A DNA stretch of 64,000 nt, taken from the NCBI GenBank assembly GCA_964036295.1, contig OZ038462.1:813501-877500 (forward strand), read 5' to 3'. A program made the position numbers and the translations under genes. The stretch's first letter is position 1. Every line of letters begins with the position of its first letter. Origin of the DNA: Plumapathes pennacea (lineage: Eukaryota; Cnidaria; Anthozoa; Antipatharia; Myriopathidae). The notes under the pieces were generated by a model, which saw nothing but the letters and a program-made list of their open reading frames with translations, did not search any database and had not been told where the DNA came from. Below, one piece after another: positions 18,263-28,763 of the stretch.

Positions 18263-18940
18263 AATTGTTGTTAATTTAGGTCTCAGCCTCCGAAAACGGC
18301 GTTTTAGAGAACTTATTCTAGCGAGTAAATAAGATTCTTCCCTCTAGAAACCCGAAGTGCCTTTGGCACTCGCACTGGCACAGTTTGACACCGGTCAGAG
18401 TTTCTCTTAGTCCGTTTCTGCGTTAGTGTAGTCATTTTGACTGCTGGAAAAAAAAAAGAAGAATATTCAGGAATAAGCACGATAGAAGGACCAAACCATA
18501 AGCATTATTTTTAAAATTGAAATTACGCGTAGTATCTGTAAGTCCTTCCGATATCATAGTTACAAAACATTTACGAACGATTATTTGTGTTTGGTGAGGC
18601 CAACTTTCGCTCTGCTTTCCACTTTTTTATGTCTTCCCCCGTTTCCTTTGCTTCTGTCTCTGTGTGTAGGAAGGCTGTGTTGTCAGTGCTGTGTGTTTCT
18701 CTCTCTATAGCATCAACTAGAGCATATTAAACAATGTAATATGTTCGGTTTCTCGCTTGTGAGCCCTGAATCTGTGATCTTTCTGATTCGAAACCAAAGT
18801 TATCGCTTACCAAATCTATGCGGGGTTTCGGACTACAAGAAATTCAATGGGTTGACTCCTTATGAAGTCATAGACCACCACTTTCACTATAACACCAATC
18901 ACTTGCTTCAACAGGATCATATAAGCACCAAATACACCTT
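18263..18940. other. 5' flank of TPR-CHAT gene 1
   Basis: No gene recognised. An in-frame TAA lies about 54 bases before the ATG at 18941, supporting that ATG as the start if the region is unspliced. A weak acceptor (TTCAACAG, ends 18914) might mark a 5' UTR exon boundary. Confidence 0.4.
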
Positions 18941-21900
18941 ATGGAGGAACTACATGTACTCACCGACTCTTTAAGGTTAGCAGAAGAAAATAAGGACAAA
19001 GAACTTGAAAGACAAGTTCATAATAAATTTGGGCGTCATTATTATTCCAATCGAAAATACGACAAAGCCATAGAACATTTTGAAGTGTGCTTGACTATTG
19101 CAAAAGAGACTGACAACAAGAAAACGGAAGGAATTGCTTATGGCAACCTTGGTTTTTGTTATAGTTCTCTCGGCCAGTATGATACAGCTGTTAAATATCA
19201 TGAAATGGACCTGACCATCGCAAAAGAAACTGGTGACAAGAAAAGTGAACGAGTAACTTATATCAACCTTGGGGATCTTTATGAATCTCTCGGCCAGTAC
19301 GATAAGGCTATTATGTGTCAGGAAATGCGCTTGACTATCGCAAAAGAGATTTGTTACAAGGATGACGAAGAAACGGTTTATGGAAACCTTGGGACTTGTT
19401 ATAGAAAGCTCCGTCAGTACGAGAAGGCTATCAAGTATCTGGAAACACACGCGACAATTGCAAAGGAGACTGGAAACAAGAAAAGCGAAACATTAGCTTA
19501 TGCCCATCTTGGGATTTGTTATAGTTCTCTAGGCCAGTACTACGAGGCTATCAGGTATCAGGAAATGTTCCTGACTGTTGCAAAAGATATAGGCTGCAGG
19601 AAAGCCGAAGGAACAGCTTATGGCAGCCTGGCTGATTCTTATAATTGTCTTGGTCAGTATGAAGAGGCTATTAGATATAATAAAATGCGCCTAACTATCG
19701 AAAAAGAAATTGGAGACAAGAAAGGCGAAGGAGGAACGTATGGCAACCCTGGTATTTGTTATAGTTCTCTGGGCCAGTACGACGAGGCTATTAGATACCA
19801 CAAGATGCGCATGACTATCGCAAGAGAGATGGGAGACAAGAAAAGCGAAGCAGCAGCATGTGGCAAGCTTGGGGCTTGTCATAGTTTTTTGTGCCAGTTC
19901 GACACGGCTATTAAGTATCAGCAAATGCGCCTAGCTATCTCAAAATATATCACTGGAGATAAGAATGGCGAAGGAGAAGCTTATGGCAACCTTGGTACTT
20001 GTTATAATTCTCTTAGCCAGTACGATGAGGCTATTAAGTATCAGGAAATGAGCCTAACTTTTGCTAAGGAGACTGGAAACAAGGAAGGCGAAGAAGCAGC
20101 TTACAGCAATCTTGGTGTTAGTTATAGCTCTCTGGGCCAGTACGACAAAGCTTTGAAGTATCTGGAAATGTTTCTGAACGTCGCAAAAGAGATTGGACAC
20201 AAGGAAGGCGAAGGAGTAGCTTATGGCAACCTTGGCGTTTGCTACAGTTTCTTAGGTCAGTATGACAAAGCTATTAAGTTTCAGGAAATGCACCTCACTA
20301 TCGCGAAAGAGATTGGAAACAAGAAAATGGAAGGTGCAGCTTATGGCAATCTTGGTGCTAGTTATAGTTCTCTGGGCCAGTACGACAAGGCTATAAAGTA
20401 TCAGGAAATGTTCCTGAACATCGCAAAGGAGATTAAATACAAGAAAGACGAAGGAGTAGTTTATGGCAACCTTGGTGTTAATTATAGCTCTCTGGGCCAG
20501 CATGACAAAGCTATTGAGTTTCAGGAAATGCATCTCACTATCGCAAAAGATATTGGAGACAAGAAAATGGAAGGTGCAGCTTATGGCAACCTTGGGACTT
20601 GTTATGCAACTCTGGGCCAGTACGACAAGGCTGTTAAGTATCAGGAAATGCTGCTGACTATCGCAAAAGACATTGGATTCAAGGAAGGCGAAACAGTAGC
20701 TTATGGCAACCTTGGGGCCTATTACAATTCTCTGGGCAAATACGACAAGGCTATTAAGTATGGAAAAATGTGCCTCACTTTAACGAAAAAGATCGGCGAC
20801 AAGGCAAGGGAAGGTGTGGCTTATGGTACCCTTGGGGCATGTCATAGCTCTCTCGGCCAATACGAAAAGGCTATTACGTATTTAGAAATGTGCCTAACTA
20901 TTGCAAAAGAGATTGGAGACAAGGAGGGCGAAGGCGCAGCTTATGGCAACCTTGGTACATGTTATATGTCGCTCGGCCAACACGACAAGGCTATTAGTTA
21001 TCAGAAGATGCGACTCATAATCGCAAAAGAGATTGGACACAAGACAGGCAAAGCAAGAGCCTATGCTAATCTTGGAACGTATTGTTTTTCTCTCGACCGG
21101 TTCAACGAGGCTGAAAACAACTTAAGGTTAGCTGTAGAATGCTACGAAGAATTGTTTAAGAACGTACCAAAAATGGATGAAGATAGAGTTTCTTTTATCG
21201 ATACATTTATGTACGACATTGGGGTCTTAATTACAACCCTTTTGGCTCAAGAAAAAAGAGATGAAGCTCTTATTGTTGCTGAACGAGGACGTGCGAAAGC
21301 TTTAGCAAATCTTATGTTTTCCACCAACTTAGTTGACCGTGTATGCTCTGAAGCCAGTATTTCAGATTTCCATGGAACCCTTAAAGTGGTGAAATGTTTG
21401 AACAGCACAGTATTTTTCTACAGCTTGCTTCCCCCTCATGTGTGCGTATGGGTCATGCAACCAAATGGAGTTGTAATGTTCGAGCAACGTCCTATTGAAG
21501 TGTCACAACGATCCACGATGTTCTCATTTCCTTCTGACGATTTAAACGCTCTACTTGACAAAGTTACAAAGTTGATGAAACCACCAAGCAAAGATGCCAG
21601 ATGCGAAGAACACTCACCATCGTTTCTGAATGATCTGCTACAAGATCTGTACCAGATACTTCTGGATCCTGTGCGACAATATGTGGTTGGATCACAAGTA
21701 ATTATCGTTCCTGAAGGTCCACTCGCTCTGGTTCCATTTGCCGCACTCTTGGATGGAAATGGTCACTACGTAAGCGAATCCTTGAAGGTGAGGATAATTC
21801 CATCACTGGTCACAGCAAAAATGTCGATGCAACGCCCAGAAGAATCGACAGAGCAAGAAACGCCATTGGTAATAGGTGACCCAGAAGTTGGCAAAATCAA

Positions 21901-22501
21901 AATAGGCGACAAAGTACGCTGTGTGGAAAGACTACCGCTAGCAAAGAAAGAAGTCAAATTGATCAGCACATGGCTCCATGTTAAGCCATTTGTGGGTAAA
22001 AGAGCTACCAAAAAGAATTTTCTACTAAGAGTTCAAAATGCCAGTTTGATTCACGTTGCAGCTCATGGATATCTGACGAGAGGAGAGATTTTGTTTGCCC
22101 GTTCACCTGGAGTTAAAAGAGACGATATCGTTGATATCGATGATATCATGCTGCCAATGTCAGATCTCGAACAAAAATGTTTAAAAGCAAAACTGGTCGT
22201 TCTTAGCTGCTGTTACAGCGGCCGCAGTGACGTCAGAGGAGAGGGCGTGGTCGGTATGGCACGTGCGTTTCTCGGAGCTGGCGCACGTGCAGTTCTTGCA
22301 GCATTATGGGAGGTTGACGATAGTGCTACTTTGTTGTTTATGCGTCATTTTTACGAGAACCTGATTAAGGGCGATAGCGCAAATGAGGCTCTCAACAAAG
22401 CTATGAAAGCCACGAGAGAACACGAGGGGTTGAGCCACCCTCGCTTCTGGGCTCCGTTTGCTCTGCTGGGAGAAGATGTGACTCCTTTCCGCAAGTCATG
22501 A
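18941..22501 (+). CDS. TPR-CHAT protein 1 (caspase-like protease fold, TTC28-like)
   Basis: Single-exon frame of 1186 aa. Residues about 29-750 are 18 tetratricopeptide repeats of 40 aa with consensus AYGNLGTCYSSLGQYDKAI; the DNA is a 120-bp tandem array, with a one-codon insertion in one unit near 19950. A linker (RAKALANLMF) leads to a C-terminal CHAT domain, the clan-CD cysteine peptidase-like fold found with TPRs (established family knowledge). The His/Cys pair is present: HVAAHG with His1042 and VVLSCCYSG with Cys1091, followed by ARAFLGAGARAVLAALWEVDD. A protease activated by TPR ligand binding is a reasonable inference; the substrate is unknown. Databases often label such cnidarian proteins TTC28-like. 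Convergent with GPCR-2 and paralogous to the gene at 28764. Minus-strand frames within it are shadows of the repeat. Confidence 0.92.
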   Translation: MEELHVLTDSLRLAEENKDKELERQVHNKFGRHYYSNRKYDKAIEHFEVCLTIAKETDNKKTEGIAYGNLGFCYSSLGQYDTAVKYHEMDLTIAKETGDKKSERVTYINLGDLYESLGQYDKAIMCQEMRLTIAKEICYKDDEETVYGNLGTCYRKLRQYEKAIKYLETHATIAKETGNKKSETLAYAHLGICYSSLGQYYEAIRYQEMFLTVAKDIGCRKAEGTAYGSLADSYNCLGQYEEAIRYNKMRLTIEKEIGDKKGEGGTYGNPGICYSSLGQYDEAIRYHKMRMTIAREMGDKKSEAAACGKLGACHSFLCQFDTAIKYQQMRLAISKYITGDKNGEGEAYGNLGTCYNSLSQYDEAIKYQEMSLTFAKETGNKEGEEAAYSNLGVSYSSLGQYDKALKYLEMFLNVAKEIGHKEGEGVAYGNLGVCYSFLGQYDKAIKFQEMHLTIAKEIGNKKMEGAAYGNLGASYSSLGQYDKAIKYQEMFLNIAKEIKYKKDEGVVYGNLGVNYSSLGQHDKAIEFQEMHLTIAKDIGDKKMEGAAYGNLGTCYATLGQYDKAVKYQEMLLTIAKDIGFKEGETVAYGNLGAYYNSLGKYDKAIKYGKMCLTLTKKIGDKAREGVAYGTLGACHSSLGQYEKAITYLEMCLTIAKEIGDKEGEGAAYGNLGTCYMSLGQHDKAISYQKMRLIIAKEIGHKTGKARAYANLGTYCFSLDRFNEAENNLRLAVECYEELFKNVPKMDEDRVSFIDTFMYDIGVLITTLLAQEKRDEALIVAERGRAKALANLMFSTNLVDRVCSEASISDFHGTLKVVKCLNSTVFFYSLLPPHVCVWVMQPNGVVMFEQRPIEVSQRSTMFSFPSDDLNALLDKVTKLMKPPSKDARCEEHSPSFLNDLLQDLYQILLDPVRQYVVGSQVIIVPEGPLALVPFAALLDGNGHYVSESLKVRIIPSLVTAKMSMQRPEESTEQETPLVIGDPEVGKIKIGDKVRCVERLPLAKKEVKLISTWLHVKPFVGKRATKKNFLLRVQNASLIHVAAHGYLTRGEILFARSPGVKRDDIVDIDDIMLPMSDLEQKCLKAKLVVLSCCYSGRSDVRGEGVVGMARAFLGAGARAVLAALWEVDDSATLLFMRHFYENLIKGDSANEALNKAMKATREHEGLSHPRFWAPFALLGEDVTPFRKS

Positions 22502-22629
22502 TACATTTCACATCTTGATATAATTTATGTGTGATAAAACATATGTATATGAACTGCGGACAGAGAATGTCAATGACAGTGATCCTCGCAGTTTCGAAGC
22601 AACTTAAGCCCAGTTGCAAGGAAAGCCCA

Positions 22630-22756
22630 GGGCCCAGTTGCATAAAATATTAACGCTCGCGATCGGGACTAGGCGTTTATAACAATGGAAATTAATATAT
22701 TTCTATTGTTATTTACGCCTGGTTTCGGGCGTTAATCTTTTATGCAACTGGACCCA
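22630..22756. mobile_element. Short MITE, GGGCCCAGTTGCATAAAA ends
   Basis: GGGCCCAGTTGCATAAAA and TTTTATGCAACTGGACCC are inverted ends around a second inner palindrome (AATAACAATAGAAA-like arms). Related TTGCATAAAACGCTAAAGCCC sequence occurs near 39531 and 60013. Confidence 0.65.
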
Positions 22757-23379
22757 GGTTCCTTGCAACTACTCAAAACCCTTTCACTCCCAACTGTGAC
22801 CTCCTTCAGTTTCTCTCCTAAAATGTATCTTACAGTAAGAACTTTTGGCACCTTGTCCAGGTGAAATTTGATTAATCTATTTTAATAGTTAAAACTCACT
22901 GCATCATACATTTTCTTATTAAATGGTTGGGAGAATCTGTACAAAAGATTTTAAGGTTGCTTCATAACTGCGAGGGTCACATCTATCGTATTATTAGACA
23001 CTTGTAATACGGCTGTATATTTTTTACGAGTTGTTACAAACCACGGCAGGACTGTTCACTGACTCTTCCAGAGGTTATTTATTATTCAACTCCCTTAGTA
23101 GCGTGCAGCACGTCCAATACTCACGCGTTGCTACAGGAGTCGGATAATAGTGTAAACATTTCGGAGTCCACATTTAGATATAGCAACAACTTTCAGATAG
23201 TTTATACGAGCAGAGCCTGAAAAATGAAAGAAGTATGTAAGCTGCATAAAGTGTTGTATTGTTTTACGGATGCAAACATTTTCAAATCATTTTACAGAAA
23301 AATCCGGAATTCTTCCTTGTTGCCTGGGGTGACAGGAAAACGCAAGAAAAGAAACGTGTGACATAGGAACGCCTCCAAT

Positions 23380-23495
23380 GCTAACATCTCATACTAACGT
23401 CTCTTCCTTTTCTCGCATACTAACATCTCATACTAACGTCTCTTCCTTTTCTCGCATACTAACGTCTCTTCCTTTCCTCGCATATTAACTTCTCA
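23380..23495. repeat. Tandem repeat, CTAACATCTCATACTAACGT unit (about 39 bp)
   Basis: About two and a half copies of a unit containing CATACTAACGTCTCTTCC followed by TTTTCTCG. No coding content. Confidence 0.75.
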
Positions 23496-23678
23496 TTCAT
23501 TTTTATAGTTGCTCTTACTCGTTACTTGCTCCTACTCCGTTCTTTTATCTTCTCATCTCATACTGATAATCCAATGTTTCTCTTGGGTTTTATTGTCTTA
23601 CTCCATGAGTCAAATCATGAGAGCAACTTAACTATTAATCTTTATTAGTTTTGAACATCATTTTCATCATAATTCCTA

Positions 23679-26064
23679 TTACACTTTATTGCAACGGAGG
23701 TGCCGCACAATAAATGTTAAGCTTCCACTACAAATAGTTTTACAGCGATAACAAAATGGTTTGAGCTCTTTCTTAACCTTGGGATGCCTAAAAGCGTACA
23801 GAAATGGATTGAGCAGCGAATTGATGCTCAGGCATAAAAGAGGAAGAGCGCTGAATGCAAACAAATTCCACTGCGCTTGACTTAGCGCAATGTCATACAT
23901 AAAGGATTGCATGTAACGAACCCTTAAGGCGCCAATCACTACAGGACATATAAAAAAGATCAAATTCGTGAATACCAGGAGAGTTATTTTCTTGGCGATG
24001 GCTGACTCTCTCTTTATACCGACGTTGGCTGCAGATCTGTTAGCGACGACTAGAATTGGAAAATAAAGGGCGAGGCTTGTACATAGAAGCAGAGTTAGGA
24101 GGCCGAATAATACGGAAACAATTCCATGCGGATCGCTCGGGAGGTAGTCCTTGTAAACCATATTCACAACACTAAAAACTGGCAAGACAGCAATGGTAAC
24201 AGCAAATAACCACGAAATGAACAAGGCAAGCAGAACACCCTTCCTTGTAAGCCTAACATCGGGCTTCATGACGTAAACTATCTTGAGAAATTTTTCGAGC
24301 ACCATAAAAAAACTACCGCAGATGTGCGATATTCCTGCGCTTGTCAGGATTGGTCCGACTATATTAATCAACTGAAGATATTGCCTGTAGGAATCACCCC
24401 GCTTCTCGATTACTTCTACCTGTCCAAGGAGCTTTCTGCCCAGTGCAGCGTGCGTTACAAGAGCTACACTTATAAAAACATCACACGTGGCAACATAGCA
24501 TATCAAAATGGCCGATGTGTCGCCTCTGAGAGAGTTTTTAAATAATATGACAAGTACTACTGTAATATTAGCAAGGAGTGCAAGAGCTCCAGTTCCATAT
24601 AAAGTAAAAGCTGCGTTCAGACTGACTTTGTAGAACTCTCTGTGATTGGGAAGCCGAAACTGATGAATATAGCAATCTTCATCACAAAGACACGTGGGCC
24701 AAAAACCAACTTTCATGAAATCCAAGGCTCGTCCATATTGGATTTGTTCGTGCCAGGGCCAGCCGCTAAGTGAGCTGAGTTGATTGTTTCTTGAACAGCA
24801 CAACTCAGTGAGGTTCAGCTCGATATTGTTATTTGGTGATCTCGTCAGCAGACAGTTTTTACATTGTTTAGTCCACGAGACCCCTCGAACTGTCGTCAAG
24901 TTTTTCAGCTGCAGTAACTGTTTGCTTGGGAGCCAGGCCTTGTTGTCAGTCACGTCTAACTCATTCAACGACTGAAGTTCGTTGTTAAAGTCCACTTTCC
25001 ACGTCCGGAGAATATTGAACGACAAGTTGCTAAGAGGAACAAAAATGATAATTCAGTAGTGTAAAATGAGGATACCTTCTTTTTATGTGTGCCAGTTGTC
25101 TGAAAGTTGCAACTATTAATAGTTCAAATAGAAACATGGAGAGAATAGAAACCAGAATTATTAATTCAATCTTTGAACTGTCCTCATGAAACCCAAAGGA
25201 GATATTTCCTACTCACAGATATTTAAGGTTGCTGAGGTCTTTGAATGCTCCGGGTTCAATGTTTGCGAGATTGTTTCCGGCTAGAGTCCTGCATGTTGTA
25301 CGGAGAAAATATAAAGTGTTTTACGACTGAAGAAAACTCAGGGAAAATGTTTCTTTCACTTGCCGCCCATCCTATCCCCCTCTTTGCCTTTTGTCCTCGT
25401 CCCATGCCCTTTGCATTCACAGTCGCATGAATATGGAGTCTTCATGCAGACCACTGTTAAACGATGCATGCTACGTCAAAATTATTCTTACGGGAAACGG
25501 ACCTCAAGGAAACGGTCAAACTACATGGGAAGTTATACAGATTTAACCCTTATATACAGTTTTGTCAATTTCTTGCTACATGGGAATAGCCAAGTGGGTA
25601 CCTCGGTCAGATTGTTGTCAGACAAGTCTCTGAAAAGAACAAAATCTTGTATAACTGAGTATCAAGTTCTCGTCATCTCTTGACAATGTCGAGTAGTCAA
25701 TCTTCTCATTGCCTTATGTTTTTGTTTCTTGAACAAAAGCCATGTATTGTGGGTTCACAGCGGGCTTTCACGCTGAGCTTTGAAAGTGAAAGGCCGGCTT
25801 AGAAGTGTAAACAGGGATGCTAGCGAAAAATACTCACAGTGAAGAGACGTTGAATAAAATGGCTGAATAGAATTCACTGAAGCAGTTCAACCATAACCTT
25901 TTTTCTACGAGCTTGCATTTGGCAGAATCTTTACTGCCACGTACGAAACTGCACCGTAGATCAAATCTGGGCGGTTTCCCTTTCGTCTCAACCGTTTCAC
26001 ACGGAAGAATCCAACCAGAACACAGCAACAGTAGCATAAAACACTTGCGCTTTCCAAGGAACAT
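23679..26064 (-). CDS. Leucine-rich-repeat GPCR (LGR/relaxin-receptor-like), copy 2
   Basis: Paralogue of the receptor at 11464, 573 aa. Exons on the minus strand: 25838-26064, 25558-25629, 25217-25288, 23679-25029. The first three are 227, 72 and 72 nt, exactly as in copy 1, and phases match. Signal peptide near MFLGKRKCFMLLLLCSGW, then LRR segments LDLSDNNLTEVP, LTLAGNNLANI and LNLSFNIL. The Cys-rich hinge keeps WPWHEQIQYGRALDF in common with copy 1. The 7TM region starts near residue 272; TM7 reads NSLLNPFLYAFRHP. The TM3 end again has EKF (LEKFLKIVYV) in place of D/E-R-Y. The intracellular tail is shorter than in copy 1. No disabling change is visible, so it is probably expressed. Ligand unknown. 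Confidence 0.88.
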
Positions 26065-28678
26065 TTTGTGGTCAGAGTTTAGGGCAAAGAAAGTTTAAAA
26101 CAAGATTCACTAGGCAGCTAGCGTTCGTAGTTTAGATAATATCTGCAATACACAGTGATTTAGAGCAATATAGCTTTGTTTATGATACTTCTCAGTTTGT
26201 ATGTGGGAGTTGTCAGCAATTAACGATATTCTGGTTCATTTTATAAGTTGATTTCGTCAGATTACGAAAATTATGGTTGATTATTGCTTCCATATTGGTT
26301 AGTGAAAGCACAAGCCGGAAGTTCCCACTTCACTATACACAAACAGAACTGACACATGATGTCATCAATATTTAGTTGCAGCACGATAATCGATGATAAT
26401 TTTTCCGGTATAAGATATATTAGATATTCAGCTATAATTTAGAAATAATATAATAAGTTAAAAAAACACAGTTGGGAATAGAAATTAGAGTAAAGTCCGT
26501 TGGGTTCGTGAGCTTAATTGTTTTCATGGTCAATTCAAAATGGTTAGTGTCAATATAGTTGTGAGGGCTGGTTCTTCAGACTTTAAGATCTGATTATTCT
26601 GGGTTCAGCGTGTTTGATATTGTGTTTACAACCGTTTATCACAGAAAAACTCAGGATTTTGCAGATTTCTGTCCATTTGATAAGAAGAGTTGTAGACGCA
26701 CACTTATTAGCAGTCGAAGTAAAATTGAAAGATAGATATTCGTACATACATCAAAGTAGATGTATATTACGTGATGTTTGGAGGCAACGGTACAATATTT
26801 TCCTCTGCAACTGATGGGTTTAGCATCTTTAAATATATGGGACTTAATCAGTGGACAAAACACAAAAAGACTTCTTGACTGGATTGGCATTTAGGCATTT
26901 ATAGGACGTTGTTGATTTTTCCGATTTCAGAAGATCCACTATAATTTCAACCATCCGCCAAAATCAGATGCCATGTAACTATATAATGTATCTGTTTTAA
27001 GTATGTTTTCCCTCGTCGAAAGTTGGAAGTTAGGAGAGAAATTTTAAAATTTTAAAGCCTCTTGTCAGTTGTAAACAACTCAAATATTGGCCTATAAAGT
27101 ATTAAATGACCAATCAAATTCATTTGAACATCAGATGCATTGGAAAGAGGTCATGAATTAAAACAAATCTTAAAATATTTTCTTTGTCAAAAGACTTGTT
27201 AAGAGACGTTGAAAGTTCACGGTGCTCGAACTCCTACAGCCCAGAGATACAGCAAATTCCGAAAGACTTATTTTAAACATTCGTCGATAAAAGACGCAAC
27301 ATGCAGTCGGAGACAATTTTAGATAGAAATTGATGAAATGGATCGGAGTAGTTGGTTAAATATAAGGTTAACATAAACCTGCAGGCGAGATGTTTTATGT
27401 TTCGTGACACGGATATACCGTTTCTTTCCCCGTTACAGGATCTTCATGACGTCAGACCACACGTAGCCCAAGCTCGCAGTGTAAGTGAATTGGAAATGCG
27501 AATATAGGAGCTTTTTTAATTTCCTGAAACATGCTTGGCTCTGACGAAGGGCTAACGTTCGAAAACGCCAGCCAAAACAGTTCTAGACCGAGTGTGTTTA
27601 ATACTACAATTTACGAGAGCAAAAAGACAACCAGCGGGCCCAGTTGATCAGACACTAAACTTTGCTTGAGCCGAATAAGATGCCTATACAAATGAGCAAG
27701 ATGTGAGTTAAGGTTTGGCGTAAAAAATTATTTACAAACCAGATGGAAATGTTAGATTTTCACTCCTGCTATCATATTATCATTCCACCGTGGAGGGGCT
27801 TTCCCTTAATGAAACAAAGCCTGCTTTGTTTTTTTTTTTTTTTTCGAACATTTCAAGAATGCTCACTTGAGTCAAGAGTCTTTAGAATTTCTCATACCTG
27901 CATAGTCGGACGCTCTTGGCAACGACGAAATATACAGAAGCGAGGCAAAAAGGTACGAACAATCTTTGTTGATGCACGTAAGATTTGAAAGTGCGGTACA
28001 CGTGTACGTACCTACGCTTTATCCGGGTATTCCTGAACAGCAGATTGAGAGAGATCGCGTGCACAGCTAAGCCGAATATGATCACGAACAGCTGGACCGT
28101 AGAAGGCTTGAGACTATATGTCGGTTGATTTAAAAAAAAACTCTTCTAAGAGCGTTAAAAGAAGAATATAATGTTGTCGGCTATCGGCGTGGAGGAGATA
28201 GATATTGCCCCACTGGGATCCGTCTGTCTCTGACTGTTTTAAAAATCTCCGTCGCATGACCATGGGATTCCAGGTTGTGTTCGAAGGTCGAAGGCTGAAA
28301 TTGATTTCGGGTTTGGTACAACGTACTATGTTCGTAGTTTTATTTATTCTTCCCCACGGATAAATTTACATATCACGCGGTTACTTGACCCCGGCATATT
28401 AAATTATATCCAGATTATTATTTTCCTAGTTGCAAACAAAAACACGACTGGGGTGGGTGGGGAAGGGGTGTGCCGTCGCGTCTCTTTCCTCCTCCGCAGA
28501 GGCTCGTGCAAATCCTGCCCTAAAATGTAGCAGAGCTTCTTTCCCCCTCTTCTTCCTTCCCACAATCCCCCCGCGCTTGTTTTGATTTTGGTTCTCGACC
28601 AATAAATTGACTATAGAGCCTTAATTCTTATCTCAATGAGAAATCAGCTTTGCCTTTTTTTTTTTTTTTCTTCTTCAG
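26065..28678. other. Spacer between GPCR-2 and TPR-CHAT gene 2
   Basis: AT-rich and without recognisable exons. Holds a Penelope-type ribozyme-like remnant near 27535. A pyrimidine tract and acceptor (TTCTTCTTCAG, ends 28678) open the 5' UTR exon of CHAT-2, implying an upstream untranslated exon I cannot place. Confidence 0.45.
27535..27575 (+). ncRNA. Hammerhead-ribozyme-like motif, probable Penelope-like element remnant
   Basis: CTGACGA, then GGGCTAACGTTC (a possible small stem-loop), then GAAA, reproduce the conserved hammerhead core order. The flanks TTGGCT and AGCCAA can pair to close the helix. Penelope-like retroelements are known to carry minimal hammerhead ribozymes of this form. 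No reverse transcriptase was found beside it, so it would be a solo remnant. Activity is not shown. Confidence 0.45.
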
Positions 28679-28763
28679 GAAGTTAGCCTGCGTGATAACT
28701 CAAAGAGCAGGACTGATGAGCTAAAATAAGAGGAACCACCCAAACGAGGCAGAGACAAGGAAG
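28679..28763 (+). other. 5' UTR segment of TPR-CHAT gene 2
   Basis: Runs from the acceptor at 28678 to the start codon. An in-frame TAA at 28722-28724 shows that coding cannot begin further upstream in this exon, which fixes the ATG at 28764. Confidence 0.6.

Larger units (their letters stand above)
22502..23678. other. Spacer between CHAT-1 and GPCR-2 (3' ends of both)
   Basis: Contains the hairpin element at 22630 and a short tandem repeat at 23380; otherwise no gene seen. Confidence 0.5.

Noticed and set aside
18977..20533. Several minus-strand frames opposite the TPR region, and similar ones at 29016-29960
   Set aside because: Their periodicity is that of the 120-bp TPR array on the plus strand, so they are antisense shadows.
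23380..23495. CRISPR-like regular repeat
   Set aside because: It is a simple tandem repeat without unique spacers, in a eukaryotic genome.
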